Origin: UBA969 sp041694635
GTDB taxonomy: Bacteria > Planctomycetota > Planctomycetia > Gemmatales > Gemmataceae
NCBI GenBank assembly: GCA_041694635.1
Contig: JBDNHI010000016.1
Coordinates: forward strand, 1-64,000
Direction of reading: 5' to 3'
DNA: 64,000 nt
In this document: positions 62,754 to 64,000 of the stretch, one piece after another
How the letters are laid out: the number at the start of each line of letters is the position of its first letter
Position numbering within the stretch: position 1 is the stretch's first letter
Made by a program: the position numbers and the translations under genes
Notes under the pieces: model-generated
Database searches by the model: none
The model's input: the letters and a program-made list of their open reading frames with translations, nothing else
Told to the model about the DNA's origin: nothing

Positions 62754-63620
62754 TTATGCGGCAGCTTGCTTGACATGGGAAGCTAAAAAGGAACTAAGGA
62801 CTCTAGGAACAGATAATTCTGGGGCACTTAAAACATTTTCTCGAACCATAAATACTAGTTCCAACAAATTACTACCGCGCAAGGTGGAGTGCAGGCAGAC
62901 GTCCGTCATAGCCAGCCAACAAGATTGAGAAGGAAAGTTAATCAACTTCCGAGAAGCTTTTTTCTGGATTAATTCGCTCTGCCTTAATGCACCGCTAATT
63001 TTGGCATACACGAACTCTGGATCAAGGTTAACACCCGTCCTAAACAAGCCTTTCTTACAGTCAGCAAGTAAATCAGTTCGAGATCGCTCATCATTAAAAA
63101 GATGAAAAAGAGTAGGACCTTTTTCCCATACCCTAAAGTTTGTTGGATCTATATTGCAGCTTAGTTTAAGCATTCTACTAGAATTTAAAAAACCACCTTT
63201 ACAAGTATCTATATGAAGCAAATCATCTCGATCAACGGTTTCCCCACTCTTGGTAGCAGCCTCAGTATTATTTAACCCAACCTTTATAAGTTGCAAACCT
63301 GAATTGTAGCTTGGGAAAAGATATTGGGTTTTACAAATAAGATCTTGAGATAAACGGATTAATAACTGCTCAAGGGTTTTAGAATTAGACCCAACAAGTT
63401 TTCTATCAACAGGATTAAAACTTATTATTTTATTCCAAAACCCAGAAGGTTTTTGTGAACAAAGAAATGCAGCTTCCTCAGAACTTACAATCGAATCAAT
63501 TTTCCAAGAAGGATGAATTAATTCACCTCGCTCTAAGCCTAATTCCAAAGAAGATACAGCAACGGGCACGACTTCGCTTGCGATTTTTATATGAAAATTT
63601 AGGGAATGGTTGTTTTGCAT
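62754..63620 (-). CDS. Probable Kdo 3-hydroxylase (KdoO family), Fe(II)/2-oxoglutarate dependent
   Basis: A 288-residue protein with the Kdo hydroxylase pattern. RDDLLHIDTCKGGFLNSSRM holds the H-x-D iron ligands (H136, D138), RMLKLSCNIDPTNFRVWEKG matches the R-x-x-x-x-x-N-x-x-P-x-x-x-R-V-W block of that family, and SCWLAMTDVCLHSTLRGSNL contributes the distal iron His (H244) and the Arg for 2-oxoglutarate (R248). Known KdoO enzymes hydroxylate C3 of an inner-core Kdo to give Ko in LPS. This rests on motif memory, not on a database search. It is just upstream of comF and follows a histidine kinase gene. ATG 63620 is preferred over an in-frame TTG 15 bases upstream. Confidence 0.68.
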   Translation of the reverse strand: MQNNHSLNFHIKIASEVVPVAVSSLELGLERGELIHPSWKIDSIVSSEEAAFLCSQKPSGFWNKIISFNPVDRKLVGSNSKTLEQLLIRLSQDLICKTQYLFPSYNSGLQLIKVGLNNTEAATKSGETVDRDDLLHIDTCKGGFLNSSRMLKLSCNIDPTNFRVWEKGPTLFHLFNDERSRTDLLADCKKGLFRTGVNLDPEFVYAKISGALRQSELIQKKASRKLINFPSQSCWLAMTDVCLHSTLRGSNLLELVFMVRENVLSAPELSVPRVLSSFLASHVKQAAA

Positions 63621-63644
63621 AAGCTCATTAACCAATCAAATTAA

Positions 63645-64000
63645 TCATGCAGCCTTAGAGGTAGAATTATTGTTATCGTTTGCAGTTTGCTCATCGATAC
63701 CTAGCCCAGATTTATCATCAATTGGCAAAACGATTTCAAACCTAGTTGGCTTGGAATCACTTGGAAAATTAAATCTAATTAACCCTTTATTAAGGGTTGT
63801 TAACCTCCAGGCAACAGAAAGGCCTAAACCTTTACCACGCCCCGCTTGTCTGCCTGAGAAAAATGGGTCAAAAAGGTGCAAAGCATCTTCGACAGCAGGG
63901 CCGGGTCCGCTGTCTTCAACAAAAAAAGTGAAGCCTCGTTGTGAAAATGCCTCTATCCCCAACCTAACCCAGCCATCTTGGCCTGCTGCTTCGATCGAAT
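63645..64000 (-). CDS. Histidine kinase, C-terminal ATPase part (cut by window edge)
   Basis: The reverse-strand frame is open to the window edge and covers the last 117 residues of a sensor kinase. It has the N-terminal remnants of the ATPase fold and the motifs FFVEDSGPGP (G1 box), LFDPFFSGRQAG (F box) and GRGKGLGLSVAWRLT (G2 box), with a low-complexity tail (TANDNNNSTSKAA). The sensor and dimerisation domains lie beyond the window. The start codon is not visible. The KdoO-like gene begins 24 nt downstream. Confidence 0.88.
   Translation of the reverse strand, partial: SIEAAGQDGWVRLGIEAFSQRGFTFFVEDSGPGPAVEDALHLFDPFFSGRQAGRGKGLGLSVAWRLTTLNKGLIRFNFPSDSKPTRFEIVLPIDDKSGLGIDEQTANDNNNSTSKAA

Noticed and set aside
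1..64000. tRNA, rRNA, tmRNA and CRISPR arrays
   Set aside because: I scanned intergenic gaps for cloverleaf-like GTTCGA-type motifs and for regularly spaced repeats, and found no convincing case. This was by eye and could miss a degenerate example.

Overview
The window looks like chromosome of an AT-rich member of the Planctomycetota, possibly a Gemmatales relative. This is inferred from family content, not from a marker gene. The supporting families are two Tat-exported DUF1501 proteins, a DUF1573 protein, a VIT-VWA protein, a Tat-exported sugar isomerase/epimerase-like protein, an ECF sigma/anti-sigma pair, a double-length UvrA, and many secreted HEAT-like or beta-propeller proteins. I see no rRNA, tRNA, CRISPR array, prophage or complete insertion sequence.

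Layout. 1-5 kb: the 5' half of an FdhF/YdeP-type molybdopterin oxidoreductase (cut by the left edge), a repeat-rich gap, two convergent DUF1501 genes, and a gap holding a 122-bp MITE-like element with a 5-bp target duplication. 5-14.4 kb (+ strand): purF, smpB, a glycosyltransferase, a protein with two LPS-kinase-like domains, a lipoprotein metallopeptidase, separate CoaB and HAL3-like CoaC genes, an SMP-30-like protein and a PD40 propeller protein. 14.4-24.2 kb (- strand): two secreted paralogs with Cys-x-x-Cys at the same position, a His-rich TIGR03943 protein with its permease, a ZnuB/MntB-type permease, a class III aminotransferase, a Gfo/Idh/MocA oxidoreductase and accA. 24.4-33 kb: a GT87-like membrane protein, ferredoxin-NADP reductase, a TIM-barrel isomerase, a VIT-VWA protein, a small hydrolase, and the anti-sigma and ECF sigma genes.

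33.2-40.2 kb is one gene encoding a 2316-residue UvrA made of two complete UvrA units plus a C-terminal extension of two repeats. 40-46 kb: a DUF4198/CbiM metal-uptake pair, a MutS2 without its Smr domain, a ThiO-like oxidase and a frameshifted CHAD gene coupled to it. 46-49.8 kb: a lipA-tmk-holB operon and two cyclophilins. 49.9-64 kb: a hydrolase-like exported protein without a nucleophile serine, a zinc-ribbon membrane protein, a HEAT-repeat protein, FHA-GAF-PP2C phosphatase with clpS, pyruvate carboxylase, DUF1573, comF, a probable Kdo hydroxylase (KdoO) and the end of a histidine kinase.

Two themes stand out. One is metal handling: the 14.4-20 kb cluster and the DUF4198/CbiM pair. The other is an LPS-type envelope: the KdoO homolog, the tandem LPS-kinase-like protein and its glycosyltransferase neighbour. 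The best candidates for something undescribed are the metal-permease cluster with two secreted Cys-x-x-Cys proteins, and the giant UvrA with its repeated C-terminal extension.
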